Notes under the pieces: model-generated
Databases searched by the model: none
Seen by the model: only the letters and a program-made list of their open reading frames with translations
Told to the model about the DNA's origin: nothing
Program-made: the position numbers and the translations under genes
In this document: piece after piece, positions 35,707 through 42,930 of the stretch
Position numbering within the stretch: position 1 is the stretch's first letter
Layout: every line of letters starts with the position of its first letter
DNA from: a virus
Strand: one strand, 5' to 3'
DNA: 55,385 bases
IMG/VR virus record: IMGVR_UViG_3300046804_004030
Location: 1-55,385 of that record

Positions 35707-35728
35707 GGCCTCCGATGACAACTCATAA

Positions 35729-35737
35729 ATGGTAGCA
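35729..35737 (-). promoter_or_regulatory. Extended -10 promoter
   Basis: TGC-TACCAT (35737-35729) follows GGAGG on the minus strand. The longer word AGGTGCTAC is shared with the promoters at 8201 and 45316. Transcription would start near 35722, giving a leader of about 16 bases before ATG 35706. Confidence 0.55.
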
Positions 35738-35789
35738 CCTCCAAGGCCTTGCACGCGAGCACTGGACCAGCCGTTGCAAATTTTAATCT

Positions 35790-36329
35790 CTACAGCTCTG
35801 GGACGACCGGCAGATCAAGGTTTGGGTAGAAGCGCTTATCCGAAAGCCTTCTCCAGTTATTGAGCACATTACCTATCGGCTCAAACGGCTCAGTCAGTAT
35901 GTAACCCATCCCAGAATACGGACTCAGCCAGTCAGCTACCAAGTTGTTGACGTAGACCCTTGGATACTCATGTTTGGTACCAATCCAGATGCAGCCATGG
36001 TCAACCGGCCTACAACCTTCAATAAAACGAACAAATGGATAAAACGCTCCCTCGTGAGCAAACTTAGGCGTCTTAAACTTGCCGCCCCAGCCAAGCTCAG
36101 CAACTTTCTTGAAGTGCTCAGAAAAGTATTCGCCGTAAACAAATTTCAGCTTACACAGTTTCTCAATTTCGCTATTTGACTGATAGCAGTCCTTGAGTTT
36201 GATTCTCAGGCTGCGATCCGGGCAGAGCGACTTTTTGCAAAGTGCAATTCTGTTGTCGGTCTGGGTTGACGTGAATAGCGGCCATCCAGTTGGCGAGTAT
36301 CGCTGGTGATACTGGACAGCTCTTGCCAT
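35790..36329 (-). CDS. Hypothetical protein, 179 aa, overlapping next gene
   Basis: Product has basic N-terminus, then CKLKFVYGEYFSEHFKKVAE, WGGKFKTPKFAHEGAFYPFV and YILTEPFEPIGNVLNNWRRL. It overlaps the gene at 36206-36820 by 124 bases, so it may start further inward or the pair may be one frameshifted gene. Function unknown. Confidence 0.55.
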   Translation of the reverse strand: MARAVQYHQRYSPTGWPLFTSTQTDNRIALCKKSLCPDRSLRIKLKDCYQSNSEIEKLCKLKFVYGEYFSEHFKKVAELGWGGKFKTPKFAHEGAFYPFVRFIEGCRPVDHGCIWIGTKHEYPRVYVNNLVADWLSPYSGMGYILTEPFEPIGNVLNNWRRLSDKRFYPNLDLPVVPEL

Positions 36330-36820
36330 GGCCTTGGTTTCTGGAATGGATTGGCAGCAATATACTCCTCCTGTTCACGCTGACCTGGCTTCAGGAAAAT
36401 CAGTCGAAGCAAGAAGTGGTTTAGCTCCCTTGTGTACTGCTGTGGATCAAGCAATTCAAGCCATTCAAGGACTTCACGACTTTTGTTCGCGCAATCAACC
36501 CAGTATTTCCTGACAGAAGCAGCCTCTTCCTGGGATATTGTTCTTGCAATCATGCCAGAAAACGGACAGATAAACTCATTAACGTTTGGGGCGCCGTAGC
36601 CACGAACCGAATAATACTGATACCACTTCCATCTTGCGCGCCTTGAAGCTTTCTCAATCTGCACTGTCAAAAGCATCTTAACGTTGTAGATAGCTCGATA
36701 CTTCCAGAGCGCCGTGCCATGCCTAGCTCGTTTGCCGACCGGCACCGGAGGCCTGTTGTCTTCAGGGACAAGCAGGATGCGATACGGAAACCTCTCTCGG
36801 CCCTTGACCGTTCTTGGCAC
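36206..36820 (-). CDS. Hypothetical basic protein, 204 aa
   Basis: The product is basic throughout (MPRTVKGRERFPYRILLVPE; KASRRARWKWYQYYSVRGYG), with a helical middle and QPRPTTELHFAKSRSARIAA at its C-terminus. It starts 35 bases from the + strand gene at 36855, on the other side of the divergent promoter region. Function unknown. Confidence 0.6.
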   Translation of the reverse strand: MPRTVKGRERFPYRILLVPEDNRPPVPVGKRARHGTALWKYRAIYNVKMLLTVQIEKASRRARWKWYQYYSVRGYGAPNVNEFICPFSGMIARTISQEEAASVRKYWVDCANKSREVLEWLELLDPQQYTRELNHFLLRLIFLKPGQREQEEYIAANPFQKPRPWQELSSITSDTRQLDGRYSRQPRPTTELHFAKSRSARIAA

Positions 36821-36839
36821 GCTTCAACTGTCAACTTAA

Positions 36840-36848
36840 TGGTAAGAT
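36840..36848 (+). promoter_or_regulatory. Extended -10 element upstream of a possible leaderless gene
   Basis: TGG-TAAGAT lies at 36840-36848. With the usual spacing the transcript would begin at about 36855, which is the A of the ATG of the next gene. Confidence 0.45.
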
Positions 36849-36854
36849 AGCGCC

Positions 36855-37061
36855 ATGGAACGCGCTTCTTACCGCTTCGTGGTTTTCAGGGGAGACAGCT
36901 TCCCTGCAGCTGGCCGCCTTGACGACTGGAGCGGTGGCAATGCGTCAGCACTTCGCCATCTGGAAGCGCTGTATCCAGACTGGACTCAAATCACCCTGCA
37001 AAAAGTAAAAGATGCTCAAGCTTGCGGACTCAGAGAAGAAAGAGATCTCTGCAGCGTTTGA
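36855..37061 (+). CDS. Hypothetical protein, 68 aa
   Basis: Product: MERASYRFVVFRGDSFPAAG, then LDDWSGGNASALRHLEALYP and a helical end. It is one of only four genes on the + strand between 2.1 and 45.4 kb. No ribosome binding site precedes the ATG, consistent with a leaderless mRNA. It overlaps the next gene by 50 bases. Confidence 0.55.
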   Translation: MERASYRFVVFRGDSFPAAGRLDDWSGGNASALRHLEALYPDWTQITLQKVKDAQACGLREERDLCSV

Positions 37062-37266
37062 AGAGGCAGAGAAGGCGGTCATCGCTGCTGGCGAAGCGAT
37101 GGAAAAACTAATGCAAACACTTGAGCAAAAAGCTGCATGTGTCAGCATGAAAAAAGTTGACCACCTCAGGAACATCTCGGTTCCAGTCGGGGCCAACTGT
37201 TTCAAACTGCAGTGCCAGCGCTACAAAATTCAGGAAATGATGAAGCTCAGTCGAGTCTTTGAGTAA
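37012..37266 (+). CDS. Small coiled-coil protein, 84 aa
   Basis: Product: an Ala/Glu-rich helix (KKEISAAFEEAEKAVIAAGE) followed by a part with KKVDHLRNISVPVGANCFKL. Its stop is adjacent to the stop of the convergent MazG-like gene. Function unknown. Confidence 0.6.
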   Translation: MLKLADSEKKEISAAFEEAEKAVIAAGEAMEKLMQTLEQKAACVSMKKVDHLRNISVPVGANCFKLQCQRYKIQEMMKLSRVFE

Positions 37267-37692
37267 TTAAACGAGATCTGATAGGTCAGGGGGCTGATAG
37301 TTCGGCCCCTTCAACACCTTGCCGTCTTCTCGATACACAGGCTTGCCATTTTCGTCAAGCTTGCTCATGTTTGACTTGAAAACCCGGCACATTGCAGCTT
37401 CTAGGTCAACACCAAGAAACGCAGCCATTTGCTCGCAGACAAAGGCAAGGTCAGATAACTCCTTAATAACCTGCTCCTTAAACGCATAAAGAGCTTCTTC
37501 GTCGGTGCTGCTGTTGCTGGCAGAGACCCAGGCGTCCAAGGCTTCCTTAAACTCATTTCCCTCTTCTTCAATCAGACTGAGCTGCATTGTGAGATCAGGC
37601 AGCATTGCGTCAGGCACTTTTGCGGTGCCCGGTGCAATCACTACCTGGTTGAAGACACGGCGAAACTCAACAGCTTGCTCGGTGCGGTTCAT
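37267..37692 (-). CDS. MazG-like nucleotide pyrophosphohydrolase
   Basis: The 141-residue product has the all-alpha NTP pyrophosphatase metal-binding pattern: EEEGNEFKE (residues 42-50) and KELSDLAFVCEQM (77-89), and the C-terminal signature SNMSKLDENGKPVYREDGKV (107 onward) then LKGPNYQPPDL, typical of the phage and phosphoribosyl-ATP pyrophosphohydrolase-like branch. It probably hydrolyses dNTPs or alarmones such as (p)ppGpp. It is the first of the DNA metabolism block when read rightwards. Confidence 0.9.
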   Translation of the reverse strand: MNRTEQAVEFRRVFNQVVIAPGTAKVPDAMLPDLTMQLSLIEEEGNEFKEALDAWVSASNSSTDEEALYAFKEQVIKELSDLAFVCEQMAAFLGVDLEAAMCRVFKSNMSKLDENGKPVYREDGKVLKGPNYQPPDLSDLV

Positions 37693-37889
37693 TGCGGGGC
37701 TTGAGCTGGGTTCTTGATGCTGGAGGTGATAGTACGCCAGCTGTTACCGAAACTGTCGCCAAAACGTGCGCGAGTTCGCCACCAAAGACGAACAAAGTTG
37801 CGACGTTCGCTGCGTGGCATCTTGTTCCAGTTAGCCGCAAGATAAGCAGCTTCGGCGCGTTGCAGATCTGTACGCGTTGATTGGGTCAT
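37689..37889 (-). CDS. Hypothetical basic protein, 66 aa
   Basis: I chose ATG 37889 (MTQSTRTDLQRAEAAYLAAN). Product: helical, then NFVRLWWRTRARFGDSFGNS and TITSSIKNPAQAPQ. It overlaps the MazG-like gene by four bases. Function unknown. Confidence 0.65.
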   Translation of the reverse strand: MTQSTRTDLQRAEAAYLAANWNKMPRSERRNFVRLWWRTRARFGDSFGNSWRTITSSIKNPAQAPQ

Positions 37890-37947
37890 CAGTAGATAAA
37901 AAGATGGCCCCGGTTTCCCGAGGCCGTTTGCCATTTAGGCGATCAGA

Positions 37948-38562
37948 TCACAGATCCAGATCGGCTTCTTCTTCGTCACCTTCAGCATCGAAGTCAACTT
38001 CGGCCTGCTCGGCGACTTCCTTGACGCCAGCGGTGATGATGATCTGGCCGGGGGCAGCCTCGATCTTCACGTAGCTGTCAACGTCTTCACCAAACGGGAA
38101 GCCAGCGATGGAGGTATGGCGACCGCCAACAACAATGTTGCCGGTTTTGCCGATCTTCACAACCGGGCTGCGGTTGGTGCGGCGATGCGAACGCACAGGA
38201 GCCGCAAGCTTCACGCCAGACAGAGCTTCAAGCGAAGCAGTCAGGAAAGCGTTGGAATCGGCGGCGGTAACACGAACTTCGACAGCGCCGGTAGCGTTAT
38301 CGGTGATCTCGGTGTAGAAACCGCAGGCCTTGGCCACCGCATCAAGCGGCTGGCCTTCCATGGCGGTCATGGTTGCCTTGATCTGATCCAGGGGCAGCGG
38401 AGTGCCTTTGGTGCGAGTCGTGGCGGCAGTCTTCTCGGCGGGAGCTTCAGACATTTGTTCGGGACTGGGACTATCAGTGATGGGGATTTCAGCCGTTTCG
38501 ACTTCGGCTGCTTTTCGGCTGGGCAACGTCGGTTCCTTTGGACGACCCAGAAATCCTACCAT
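37948..38562 (-). CDS. cyAbrB-like transcriptional regulator
   Basis: From about residue 55 the 204-residue product follows the cyanobacterial AbrB-like (cyAbrB) family: PLDQIKATM, AKACGFYTEI (77-86), then a long region ending LEALSGVKLA, then SPVVKIGKTGNIVVGGRHTS (132-151) and a final beta part with KIEAAPGQIIITA. The N-terminal 50 residues are disordered and the C-terminus is acidic. In cyanobacteria these proteins control nitrogen and carbon metabolism genes. A phage copy might reprogramme host transcription. The start ATG 38562 or the one at 38454 could be used. Confidence 0.75.
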   Translation of the reverse strand: MVGFLGRPKEPTLPSRKAAEVETAEIPITDSPSPEQMSEAPAEKTAATTRTKGTPLPLDQIKATMTAMEGQPLDAVAKACGFYTEITDNATGAVEVRVTAADSNAFLTASLEALSGVKLAAPVRSHRRTNRSPVVKIGKTGNIVVGGRHTSIAGFPFGEDVDSYVKIEAAPGQIIITAGVKEVAEQAEVDFDAEGDEEEADLDL

Positions 38563-38592
38563 GACAGATCACGGTTCTGCAAGGTGCCGGCC

Positions 38593-38988
38593 TCACTTTT
38601 TTTGAGGAGGCGCCCACGGCAGCAGGTACAGGAACACCTGCTGGTTGTCTGTTGGCGCCGGCTGCCACCAGATCAGGGCGCCTGGAACGCGTGCGCACCG
38701 ATCATCCACCAAAACCCCAGCCTTAACAGCTGCATCAAGCACAGCCCCTGACAGGTTGTCAACATCGCTCCGGCCATGGCCATGCAACTCGATCCCCACC
38801 AGAGCGTGTTCCAAGGGCGGACGGCCTTGCCATTGCTCGCGGAGTGAGGCCTGGGAGGCCGCCAGCCAGGCCCTGTACTTACCAGATGTGTATGACCGGC
38901 CCATGCCCTGACGAGGCCGCTCCTTAGGCTGCAACGGGCCTGCCAGGCGCAGGGTGAGCCACTCATGCCCACTCGGGCTCGGCTGCAT
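38593..38988 (-). CDS. rusA: RusA-family Holliday junction resolvase
   Basis: I chose ATG 38988; an ATG at 39036 would overlap the upstream gene by 74 bases. The 131-residue product has the RusA core: RSDVDNLSGAVLDAAVKAG (73-91), with catalytic Asp75 and Asp77, and VLVDDRCARVPGALIWW with the paired Asp95-Asp96. It cuts four-way DNA junctions at phage recombination or packaging intermediates. It lies next to the recombination genes. Confidence 0.9.
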   Translation of the reverse strand: MQPSPSGHEWLTLRLAGPLQPKERPRQGMGRSYTSGKYRAWLAASQASLREQWQGRPPLEHALVGIELHGHGRSDVDNLSGAVLDAAVKAGVLVDDRCARVPGALIWWQPAPTDNQQVFLYLLPWAPPQKK

Positions 38989-39721
38989 AAACGTCAGCAG
39001 CAGCGGATGAATCCCTTGCCCCGGCTGCACGCGCATCAGCGCATTGCTCCAACAGTTTCAATGCAAGGATCCTAGACTTACCTGGGCCAAAGCGCTCGAA
39101 TAGCAGTCTACCAACTTCCTCAACTTGAAGAGTCGTTGGATTCCTGAATACACTGATTGGCTTAAGTGCCTGCTTTTTCTCACCGTATCCATGTGCGTAA
39201 TAACATTCCTGTACGTCCTTGTACTTTCTTCCTGGTCCTATGTCAGCCAGTGAATCTGGCTGCATCTGATACAAAAACTTTACCGTTCTGTAGTCAATAA
39301 TCTTGTTAAATTTCTTCTTTTTTCTGTTTCTTGCAATCTCCCTGATTAACCTTCTGTACTCAAAGAATGACTCGGGGAAGCAAAAAGTGTGATCTTCTTT
39401 TCTTAACCAATCAACGAACTTGTAAGCATATTTGTTTTTGGACTTTTCCTTAAGCGCTGACTTGGTAACTGCGACAATAAACTCACCAAGATCCCTGATG
39501 CCAAGTCCGTAATAAACGCTATGAACAAAATCTTTGATACCTTTCAGCTTAACTTCTTTTCCACGCATAGTTGTATAACCATGGTGAACATTGGCTTCAA
39601 CGATTTTTAGCATCGTCATGAAAAAAGGCTCCGAATCTTGCCCCGCCATGACGGTTGCAAGATGGAGCCTCGCATCCTCTACAAGCATTGCCTCGTAGAA
39701 GGGATCGCCTTTGTTAAGCAT
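38963..39721 (-). CDS. Hypothetical protein, 252 aa
   Basis: The product is mixed: YTTMRGKEVKLKGIKDFVHS, GEFIVAVTKSALKEKSKNKY, then a basic middle (RLIREIARNRKKKKFNKIID) and LYQMQPDSLADIGPGRKYKD near the end. It ends with an Ala/Asp-rich tail overlapping RusA. It may bind DNA and partner RusA. No family is recognised. Confidence 0.65.
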   Translation of the reverse strand: MLNKGDPFYEAMLVEDARLHLATVMAGQDSEPFFMTMLKIVEANVHHGYTTMRGKEVKLKGIKDFVHSVYYGLGIRDLGEFIVAVTKSALKEKSKNKYAYKFVDWLRKEDHTFCFPESFFEYRRLIREIARNRKKKKFNKIIDYRTVKFLYQMQPDSLADIGPGRKYKDVQECYYAHGYGEKKQALKPISVFRNPTTLQVEEVGRLLFERFGPGKSRILALKLLEQCADARAAGARDSSAAADVYAAEPEWA

Positions 39722-39756
39722 TGACTATTTTCAGAAAGCTTAACGGTTTAGGTGTA

Positions 39757-40149
39757 TCAGAACGGAACTTCGTCTTCTTCGGGATCTGGCTGACTGCGCT
39801 TAGCAGACATTGGAGAACCACCTGGCTTATCACCGCCAAGCAACGTGAAGTTCATGCAACGAAGCGTAGGGGTGACATTTTTTTTGCCATCCTTCTCCCA
39901 CTCGTCAATCGCAAGCTCGCCGCTAACGATAATTTGCGTGCCTTTCTTCACGTAGTCACTGACGACCTGGGCTTGCTTGCCCCAAACTTCAACACGCACC
40001 CACATGGGAGCGGGCTTGGGATCACCCTTTTTGCCGTACTTATCAACGGCAATATTGAACTTGGCAACAGAGTTGCCGCCATTGAGAGCTTTCAGCTCAG
40101 CATCGCTACCAGCGCGACCGCTGAACGTACAGGAGTTAAATGAGGCCAT
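39757..40149 (-). CDS. ssb: Single-stranded DNA-binding protein
   Basis: I chose ATG 40149 (MASFNSCTFSGRAGSDAELK). The 130-residue product is one OB fold: the first strand CTFSGRAG, then VAKFNIAVDKYGKK, PMWVRVEVWGKQAQVV and KKGTQIIVSGELAIDEW. It ends PEEDEVPF, the acidic tail with a terminal Phe that recruits partner proteins in SSB. It protects single-stranded DNA in replication and recombination. It is adjacent to a second OB-fold-like protein. Confidence 0.9.
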   Translation of the reverse strand: MASFNSCTFSGRAGSDAELKALNGGNSVAKFNIAVDKYGKKGDPKPAPMWVRVEVWGKQAQVVSDYVKKGTQIIVSGELAIDEWEKDGKKNVTPTLRCMNFTLLGGDKPGGSPMSAKRSQPDPEEDEVPF

Positions 40150-40166
40150 TGGCTGGGGGCAGTAGG

Positions 40167-40568
40167 TCAAAGTGACAGTTCATCATCGCCCGAAGGCGAG
40201 CCGTTGTCAATACCTTCGTCAAGGTTGTAGCCCTTGGGAAGCTCGGGCTTGAAGGCTGGCGAGAAGCCAAGCTTTGGCGGAAGCGTGAAAAATGCGTCCC
40301 GCAAGTAGATGTGACAGCACTTCACGCCATCTTTTCTGACCCTTGGCATGATGCGACTTATAGAGCCAGTCATTGTCATGTAGTCATTAGCGCGAACGTA
40401 GTCAAGGAGAAGAGTGATTTTTCTTCCGTAAAAGCGGCCTTGCGCATAATGCACCTCTCGGCCGCCAAGATTTATTTTCAGAATAAGATCCGAGTAACGA
40501 CCATACTCGCCATTCTTTTCCTCAGGATTTTCAACGACGTATCCATCAAAGTTAGCGGAAATTGGCAC
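40167..40568 (-). CDS. Second SSB-like OB-fold protein, 133 aa
   Basis: The product has OB-like order: FDGYVVENPE, RYSDLILKINLGGREVHYAQ, GRKITLLLDYVRANDYMTMT, SISRIMPRVRKDGVKCCHIY and a helix-free end. The C-terminal tail is acidic (SGDDELSL), like SSB tails but without the final Phe. It differs from the first SSB and lies next to it, so it may be a paralogue with a specialised role. Four bases of overlap are not visible here, but only 17 bases separate the two. Confidence 0.7.
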   Translation of the reverse strand: MPISANFDGYVVENPEEKNGEYGRYSDLILKINLGGREVHYAQGRFYGRKITLLLDYVRANDYMTMTGSISRIMPRVRKDGVKCCHIYLRDAFFTLPPKLGFSPAFKPELPKGYNLDEGIDNGSPSGDDELSL

Positions 40569-40570
40569 TG

Positions 40571-41341
40571 TCAGACAGCCTCAATTTTTTTACGAGGAAA
40601 GGGTGAGTTTTCTAGCTCCTGATAAATCTTAAAGCGCTCGATAAACTCATTAGCATATTCCCTAATCTTTTCGATTGGCTCAACGAAAAGGGTAGGCTCG
40701 CACCAGTCATAGCAAGCGCAAATAACCATCTGCTCAATCGGCGGGTACTCACCAGTTTCTTTTGCGTAAATGTTATGCGCAAGTGTGTACGCACTCATCT
40801 GTACGAAACCTTCATGAAACCTGCTGCGAGGCTTACGCTTCTTCTGAACGCCCTCCTCAAGGTGTGATCTTGAGCTTTTCCAGTCCCATACCGTGTATTT
40901 CTGATTCCACCACAGCCTGATGTCAGGCTTGCCGGCAAAACCGTAGGGACAGTAAAGCGGCTCCTCAATAATCATATTTCCATTTGCCAAGCCAGGCCAC
41001 GCATCGCAAGCGCCAGCATTGGAATCACGCATATCCCGTAGCAATGGCTCCAGGTAGTGCATGTATGCAGCAATGTTGTGATGCGTCAGTTCCTCAACTG
41101 TTGGCGCATCTTCTACATGCTTTTGGCGGCCTCCAGTAAGGAAGCCCTCTGCCATGTAATGAACAATGGTGCCACGACGCTGGGCCTTTTCAAGAATTTC
41201 CTGATAATTTGGCTCGCGCTCCTGCCAAATACCAAGACCCTTGGCTTTGGCTGGATGGAAGATAGGCATTGTCTTGCCAAGGATTGTTGAAATCCTTGCG
41301 TATTCCAGCCCATCCTTTTCGTAAAACTCATGATTAGACAT
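40571..41341 (-). CDS. RecB/Cas4-type PD-(D/E)XK nuclease
   Basis: The 256-residue product has the nuclease motif order: RGTIVHYMAEG with His61, EEPLYCPYGFAGKPDIRLWW with Glu127 and Asp140, VWDWKSSRSH with the Asp153-Trp-Lys155 of motif III, and QMSAYTLA with Gln181 of motif IV. Such proteins resect DNA ends to give the single strands that annealing proteins use. The start overlaps the Rad52 gene's end by eight bases, so the two are a recombination pair. No iron-sulphur Cys cluster is visible. Confidence 0.85.
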   Translation of the reverse strand: MSNHEFYEKDGLEYARISTILGKTMPIFHPAKAKGLGIWQEREPNYQEILEKAQRRGTIVHYMAEGFLTGGRQKHVEDAPTVEELTHHNIAAYMHYLEPLLRDMRDSNAGACDAWPGLANGNMIIEEPLYCPYGFAGKPDIRLWWNQKYTVWDWKSSRSHLEEGVQKKRKPRSRFHEGFVQMSAYTLAHNIYAKETGEYPPIEQMVICACYDWCEPTLFVEPIEKIREYANEFIERFKIYQELENSPFPRKKIEAV

Positions 41342-42107
41342 TCAGTGCCTCCTGAGCAGCAGACTGTAGATCGGCAATGGAAGGGGCCTGCACCTCTTCC
41401 GTTACGCGCACAACCTGATCGCCTTTGCTGTTCTGGCCGGCATTCAGCTTGACGGCATATTCAGCTGTCAGATTCTGAAGCAGCTTGCCACGGATACTTT
41501 CCTTGACCTCCTCCCATTTGCCAACACCAAGAATTACCTTCAGAGCTGCAATGCCAGTCCTGTTGATACCAACGGACTCCATTTTTTCGGTAAGCCTTGA
41601 AATAAACTCAGCATTGATGCGATCCATGTCAGATACCTGCATCTGACTCGGGGGCGCATCTTCAACGGCTCGCTGATCCTTGTCGTACAGCGCAAGGCCA
41701 AACGGGTTGCCAAAGGTCATGGCAGCCCTCTTCATTGCATCAGTTGCCGCTTCCTTGATTGCGGATTCGTGAGCAAGGCCGAGATCAACGTCAATGCCGT
41801 GACCAGCGCCAACACCTTCACGGCAAACGCCGCCAACATTGAGCTTGATACGAGCAATGTAAGAAACGCCCCAACCGTCTTTTTGCTGACGACCAATCTT
41901 CCTTTCGGCTTCATTGACGCATTTGATTTCGATAATGTCCTGATTCCATCCATCAAAACCAAAGATGCGGTTCATCTCACGGATGACCCACCATCCTTCA
42001 ACATAAGAGAGCTTCCTGCCACTCTGCTCACGTTGCTTGACGACCTGAGCTGATAGCGAGCCCTTCAGTTCATCGTTTTGATGATCGGAGAAAATTCCAG
42101 GTTTCAT
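41334..42107 (-). CDS. Rad52/Rad22-family single-strand annealing protein
   Basis: The 257-residue product shows the Rad52 core: RKLSYVEGWWVIREMNRIFG (31-50), FDGWNQDIIEIKCV, SYIARIKLNVGGVCREGVGA and GHGIDVDLGLAHESAIKEAA (103-122), and TDAMKRAAMTFGNPFGLALY (122-141). It promotes annealing and strand exchange of phage DNA. The C-terminal part is a linker and helix. It is the first gene after the promoter near 42141. Confidence 0.95.
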   Translation of the reverse strand: MKPGIFSDHQNDELKGSLSAQVVKQREQSGRKLSYVEGWWVIREMNRIFGFDGWNQDIIEIKCVNEAERKIGRQQKDGWGVSYIARIKLNVGGVCREGVGAGHGIDVDLGLAHESAIKEAATDAMKRAAMTFGNPFGLALYDKDQRAVEDAPPSQMQVSDMDRINAEFISRLTEKMESVGINRTGIAALKVILGVGKWEEVKESIRGKLLQNLTAEYAVKLNAGQNSKGDQVVRVTEEVQAPSIADLQSAAQEALNV

Positions 42108-42131
42108 CGGCGGGGGTGGTTGGGGCTGTGT

Positions 42132-42482
42132 TTGACACGGATTCTATCATGCCAGAAGCCATGCAAGCAACCCTTGAGCACCACCGCATCCACGCAACTC
42201 AACCGGATCTTGCGGACCACGGCCAATCTGCTGTTTGAAAAGGGTGAAGATGCTGCAAACGTCATCAACTTGCTACAGGGTTTTGTTGCTCCATCTATGG
42301 TAAGAAAGTGGCACCAACGCTACCAAGAGCTGCACGGACTGGCCGGCGCTGATACCAGTAAGCGCGACATTCGCAGATTACCGATGCCACCCATCGCGTT
42401 TCAGACTGTTGAGCTGAAGACAATGGAGCGGCTACTTGAACAACCACCGGCCGAGGATGACGCGGTAGAGCCTGACTGGTGA
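42132..42482 (+). CDS. Hypothetical protein of uncertain start, about 116 aa
   Basis: The frame is open from 42078 but that would overlap the Rad52 gene; TTG 42132 and TTG 42174 are the candidate starts. The clear part is NRILRTTANLLFEKGEDAAN, then FVAPSMVRKWHQRYQELHGL, which looks like a helix-turn-helix with linker, then an acidic end (LEQPPAEDDAVEPDW). It is on the + strand within the minus block, so it may be separately expressed. Function unknown. Confidence 0.5.
   Translation: MTRILSCQKPCKQPLSTTASTQLNRILRTTANLLFEKGEDAANVINLLQGFVAPSMVRKWHQRYQELHGLAGADTSKRDIRRLPMPPIAFQTVELKTMERLLEQPPAEDDAVEPDW
42141..42149 (-). promoter_or_regulatory. Extended -10 promoter of the recombination operon
   Basis: TGA-TAGAAT on the minus strand (42149-42141) is an extended -10 element. 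A -35-like TTGCTT lies 18 bases upstream, just outside the usual range. Transcription would begin near 42134, 27 bases before ATG 42107. Confidence 0.5.
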
Positions 42483-42513
42483 TCGCAGCTAGGGTTCCTT
42501 GGCCAGGGGTGAG

Positions 42514-42717
42514 ATGGCGCAAGCCGATCGACGCCCGTATTCACAAGGAACTGCTGTGGAGAAAACTGTCAAAATTCCCGAGCAAGTGTGCGCAGTTCTT
42601 AATGACATCGCAAAAATCAGGCGCACCATTCTTGAGAATGCTCCACAGTGTCTCCCGCTCTTGGCTCCGATCATCGTTGACGCAGAGGATCACCTGCATT
42701 CACTGTACCCTGGCTGA
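42514..42717 (+). CDS. Small protein, 67 aa
   Basis: ATG 42514 follows AGGGGTGAG. Product: MAQADRRPYSQGTAVEKTVK, then a helical IPEQVCAVLNDIAKIRRTIL and PIIVDAEDHLHSLYPG. It converges on the gene at 42700, with 18 bases of overlap. Function unknown. Confidence 0.6.
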   Translation: MAQADRRPYSQGTAVEKTVKIPEQVCAVLNDIAKIRRTILENAPQCLPLLAPIIVDAEDHLHSLYPG

Positions 42718-42930
42718 CTTACGCCTGGCCTGAGTCCTGGCCTTATTCTTGGTACTGTTTTTTTGTTTCAGGATCTCCTGCATCTGGGCCTTGATCCTGT
42801 CGATCTCGGCCTGATTCTTCTTGTCGCGCACAGCCTGCAGCGCCTCTTGATAGCCTGGGGCTTCAAGGTCTGGTCGCTCCGCAAAGATCGCAGACCAATC
42901 CGGTGCAGAAGACTTTCTAAGTTCAGCCAT
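42700..42930 (-). CDS. Small basic protein, 76 aa
   Basis: ATG 42930 follows CAGGAGGATT, an ideal ribosome binding site. Product: MAELRKSSAPDWSAIFAERP, then PGYQEALQAVRDKKNQAEID and a strongly basic tail (KKNSTKNKARTQARRKSARV-like). It overlaps the end of dnaB by eight bases. The basic tail suggests DNA binding; a helicase-loader role is only a guess. Confidence 0.7.
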   Translation of the reverse strand: MAELRKSSAPDWSAIFAERPDLEAPGYQEALQAVRDKKNQAEIDRIKAQMQEILKQKNSTKNKARTQARRKSARVQ

